From: Paenibacillus camerounensis
GTDB lineage: Bacteria; Bacillota; Bacilli; Paenibacillales; Paenibacillaceae
Direction: 5' to 3'
DNA: 64,000 nucleotides
NCBI RefSeq assembly: GCF_000723885.1
Contig: NZ_CCDG010000078.1
Coordinates: 1-64,000, forward strand
Shown here: positions 62,101 to 64,000 of the stretch, one piece after another
How the letters are laid out: each line of letters starts with the position of its first letter
How positions within the stretch are numbered: position 1 is the first letter of the stretch
Position numbers and translations under genes: made by a program
Notes under the pieces: generated by a model
Told to the model about the DNA's origin: nothing
Databases searched by the model: none
What the model saw: only the letters and a program-made list of their open reading frames with translations

Positions 62101-62830
62101 GATTACCTTCCAGAGCATTACTGCACAGCCGCGAGAGGTCATTCCGACACCGGTGTTCAGCGGCTCGAACAAGCAGGGCCGCCGTTATTCGCCGTTTACT
62201 ACGAATATCGAACGTCTTGTGCCGTTCCGTACACTGACCGGAAGACAGCATTTCTATATTGATCATGAAATTTTCCTGCAGTACGGGGAATCCCTGCCTG
62301 TATTCAAGCCTACACTGCCGCCGATGGTCTTCGGACCGCGTGATAAGGCAATCAAGGGCGGCCAGGATTCACTGGTGCTGAGATATTTGACGCCGCACGG
62401 TAAATGGAATATTCACTCCACCTACCAGGATAACCAGCATATGCTGACCCTGTTCCGCGGAGGCCCGACGGTATGGATCAACAATGACGATGCGGCAGCC
62501 CATAACATTGCCGATAATGACTGGCTGGAAGTATATAACCGTAACGGGGTTGTTACTGCACGGGCGGTGGTCAGCCACCGGATGCCAAGAGGCACCATGT
62601 TCATGTACCATGCCCAGGACAAGCATATTCAAGTACCGGGATCGGAGATTACCGATACCCGCGGCGGAAGCCATAATGCGCCAACCCGGATTCACCTGAA
62701 GCCTACCCAGATGGTCGGCGGATACGCACAGCTCAGCTACGGTTTCAACTACTATGGTCCGATCGGCAACCAGCGGGATGTCTACGTAGCCGTACGCAAA
62801 ATGAAGGAGGTTAACTGGCTTGAAAATTAA
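59156..62830 (+). CDS. narG: Respiratory nitrate reductase alpha subunit NarG
   Basis: The 1224-residue catalytic subunit reduces nitrate to nitrite at a molybdenum bis-MGD centre on the cytoplasmic face of the membrane. The N-terminal FS0 cluster has the NarG-specific His ligand: H48, C52, C56 and C91 (THGVNCTGSCSW...RGCPRG). The Mo-Asp region reads WYNSGYLIMWGSNVPLTRTPDAHFM, as in E. coli NarG, and no Tat signal is present. Length fits the family. GGAG lies 11 bases before the ATG. It overlaps narH by 11 bases. Confidence 0.97.
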   Translation: MKKKFGLNFFKPIESYSGKWSILEEKNRDWEDMYRQRWSHDKVVRTTHGVNCTGSCSWKVFVKNGIITWENQQIDYPSCGPDMPEFEPRGCPRGATFSWYEYSPLRVKYPYVRGKLWRLWQAALQEHGNYIDAWASIVEDPEKASQYKKARGKGGHIRVAWDDVLHLISAQLIYTIRKYGPDRIAGFTPIPAMSMVSYASGARFISLLGGQMLSFYDWYADLPPASPQIWGEQTDVPESSDWYNSGYLIMWGSNVPLTRTPDAHFMTEVRYKGTKVVSVAPDLAENVKFADNWLAPNPGTDAAIAQAMTHVILSEFYQERQEPMFLNYAKQYTDMPFLILLDPHEDAWKGGRFLRASDLGDSTPHSDWKPVIYDEAAGKVIVPNGTMGQRWEEDKKWNLILENEDGSKVKPALSIEGHGEEWTEIVFPFFDNAGNGTFRRVIPARKLQLADGTERYVATVYDLMLSQYGIARTDSPLNAKDYYDEASHYTPAWQESITTVKASVVVQIAREFAQNAIDTGGRSMIIMGAGINHWFNSDTIYRSILNLVILTASQGVNGGGWAHYVGQEKCRPIEGWSTVAFAKDWQGPARQQNATSFFYFATEQWRYEESGTDSLKSPTGGELAYQHPADYNVLAARLGWLPSFPQFNKNSLLFAEEAAQEGKTSNSEIIGHALEEIKSRKTRFAVEDPGAPENFPRSLFIWRSNLISSSAKGQEYFMKHLLGASDGLLAEPNEEQKPEEIIWREDVEGKLDLMVAMDFRMTTTPLYADIVLPAATWYEKTDLSSTDMHPFVHPFNPAVNPLWESRSDWDIYRQLSEVFSEMAKTHLPGVYKDLVSSPLGHDSISEISQPMGLVKDWAKGEVEAIPGKTMPNLSIVERDYTKIHDKYISLGPNLAVGKAGAHGVSFSVAEEYEELKKLSGVYFDESIKNGLPKLQTARQAADTILHLSSATNGRVSQKAYESAEKDHGVPLKDISADRAAEKITFQSITAQPREVIPTPVFSGSNKQGRRYSPFTTNIERLVPFRTLTGRQHFYIDHEIFLQYGESLPVFKPTLPPMVFGPRDKAIKGGQDSLVLRYLTPHGKWNIHSTYQDNQHMLTLFRGGPTVWINNDDAAAHNIADNDWLEVYNRNGVVTARAVVSHRMPRGTMFMYHAQDKHIQVPGSEITDTRGGSHNAPTRIHLKPTQMVGGYAQLSYGFNYYGPIGNQRDVYVAVRKMKEVNWLEN

Positions 62831-64000
62831 AGCGCAAGTTGCAATGGTAATGAATCTGGATAAATGCATCGGCTGTCATACCTGCAGCGTTACCTGCAAG
62901 ACGACCTGGACCAACCGCAAGGGTGCGGAATACATGTGGTTCAACAACGTGGAGACGAAGCCGGGGATCGGCTATCCGAAGCGCTGGGAGGACCAGGAGC
63001 TCTACAAGGGCGGCTGGCAGCTGCGCAAAGGCAAGCTTGAGCTGAAGTCCGGTAACAAGCTGTCCAAGATTGCGCTCGGTAAAATCTTTTATAACCCGGA
63101 TATGCCGGAAATGAAGGATTACTACGAGCCATGGACCTATAACTACGAGCATCTGACTAATGCAGGCGAACAGAAGCACTCACCGGTGGCACGGGCCCAT
63201 TCGGCTGTAACCGGCGAGAAGATGGATCTGGAATGGGGCCCGAACTGGGAGGACGATCTGGCCGGGGCACATGTTACCGGCCCGCTTGACCCAAACATCC
63301 AGAAGATTGAGGAAGAGATTAAGTTCAACTTCGAGAAGTCGTTCATGATCTACCTGCCCCGCCTCTGTGAACATTGTCTGAATCCGAGCTGCGTTGCTTC
63401 TTGTCCTTCAGGAGCGATGTACAAACGGGACGAGGACGGCATTGTCCTGGTTGACCAGGAAGCCTGCCGCGGCTGGAGATACTGCATGACCGGCTGTCCG
63501 TACAAGAAGGTCTACTTCAACTGGCAGACCAATAAGGCCGAGAAATGCACCTTCTGCTTCCCGCGTGTGGAGGCAGGGCTGCCGACGGTATGCTCTGAGA
63601 CCTGTACCGGACGTATCCGCTATCTGGGCGTGCTGCTCTATGACGCTGATAAGGTGCTTGATGCGGCTTCTACACCAAATGAGCAGGATCTGTACAAGGC
63701 GCAATGCGACCTGTTCATGAACCCGCATGATCCGGAAGTGATTGCCCAGGCGAGAAAAGACGGTATCTCCGAGGATTGGCTGGAAGCTGCCCAGAATTCT
63801 CCGGTCTACAAGCTGGCGATTGAGCACAAGCTGGCCTTCCCGCTGCATCCGGAATACCGGACGCTGCCGATGGTCTGGTATGTACCGCCGCTTAGCCCGA
63901 TCATGAACTACTTTGAAGGCAAGGATTCACTGAAGAATCCGGATATGATTTTCCCGGCGATTGAAGAAATGCGCACACCGATCCAATATCTGGCTAATAT
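62820..64000 (+). CDS. narH: Respiratory nitrate reductase beta subunit NarH (3' end outside window)
   Basis: The frame starts at a TTG after AAGGAGGTTAACTGGC and runs to the right edge (about 393 of ~500 residues). Cysteine clusters are in order: C16-x2-C-x2-C-x3-C (DKCIGCHTCSVTCKTTW), CEHCLNPSCVASCPSG, and CRGWRYCMTGCPYKK, where Trp replaces one Cys as in the [3Fe-4S] site of NarH. It carries electrons from the membrane subunit NarI to NarG. narJ and narI are expected next but lie outside. Confidence 0.97.
   Translation, partial: MKIKAQVAMVMNLDKCIGCHTCSVTCKTTWTNRKGAEYMWFNNVETKPGIGYPKRWEDQELYKGGWQLRKGKLELKSGNKLSKIALGKIFYNPDMPEMKDYYEPWTYNYEHLTNAGEQKHSPVARAHSAVTGEKMDLEWGPNWEDDLAGAHVTGPLDPNIQKIEEEIKFNFEKSFMIYLPRLCEHCLNPSCVASCPSGAMYKRDEDGIVLVDQEACRGWRYCMTGCPYKKVYFNWQTNKAEKCTFCFPRVEAGLPTVCSETCTGRIRYLGVLLYDADKVLDAASTPNEQDLYKAQCDLFMNPHDPEVIAQARKDGISEDWLEAAQNSPVYKLAIEHKLAFPLHPEYRTLPMVWYVPPLSPIMNYFEGKDSLKNPDMIFPAIEEMRTPIQYLAN

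Overview
The window looks like a chromosome segment of a Paenibacillus-type member of the Firmicutes. The evidence is strong AGGAGG-type ribosome binding sites, frequent TTG/GTG starts, moderate GC, a YesM/YesN two-component pair, many sugar- and peptide-related genes with local regulators, and short intergenic hairpin repeats of a style I associate with Paenibacillus. I see no rRNA, tRNA, CRISPR array, insertion sequence or prophage.

Layout. 1-3.2 kb: a YesN-type response regulator (cut by the window edge), its YesM-type kinase, and the decayed end of a peptide-binding protein gene followed by a 51-bp tandem hairpin repeat. 3.2-10.2 kb: a small exported protein, an ECF sigma factor with a DUF4179-type anti-sigma partner, an NlpC/P60 hydrolase, an AraC regulator divergent from an MFS exporter, and a soluble chemoreceptor. 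10.4-14.5 kb: KdpD/KdpE with no kdpFABC in view, flanked by 11-bp-spaced TTAA direct repeats, and a 57-residue membrane protein. 14.5-16.3 kb: an Lsa-type ABC-F ribosome-protection ATPase behind an attenuator-like leader. 16.4-29.3 kb: a PucR-type regulator and a ten-gene peptide uptake and breakdown cluster (binding protein, OppBCDF, M42 peptidase, MFS, aminotransferase, D-2-hydroxyacid dehydrogenase, M20 dipeptidase), followed by a cellulase-like glycosidase.

30.9-34.5 kb holds the most interesting locus. A Rieske non-haem iron oxygenase is preceded by an atypical purine-riboswitch-like aptamer, with a changed binding-pocket base and a terminator arranged as a ligand-ON switch. Next to it is an AraC regulator whose reading frame runs without a stop into a FecB-type iron-siderophore lipoprotein; both parts have their own promoter and Fur box. 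34.6-43 kb: a GNAT domain fused to about 880 residues of unknown function, an amidohydrolase, a DadA-like FAD oxidase, a nitroreductase, an APC permease, a LysE exporter and a YjbR protein. 43.1-52.9 kb: a PQQ-type sugar dehydrogenase lipoprotein, an RpiR regulator divergent from two Gfo/Idh/MocA oxidoreductases, a GH2 glycosidase, a zinc-ribbon protein with a deoxyribosyltransferase-like end, and a ROK regulator. 53.1-58.8 kb: a membrane chemoreceptor, an unknown protein paired with a GH5 glucanase, a flavin reductase, a 256-bp structured inverted-repeat element and a hemerythrin-like protein. 59.2-64 kb: narG and the start of narH, behind two GGG-N4-CCC palindromes resembling NreC sites.

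Taken together this is a saprophyte's accessory chromosome: small regulator-plus-operon modules for glycans, peptides, iron and nitrate respiration. Identifications rest on motif recognition in the translated sequence; no database search was possible.
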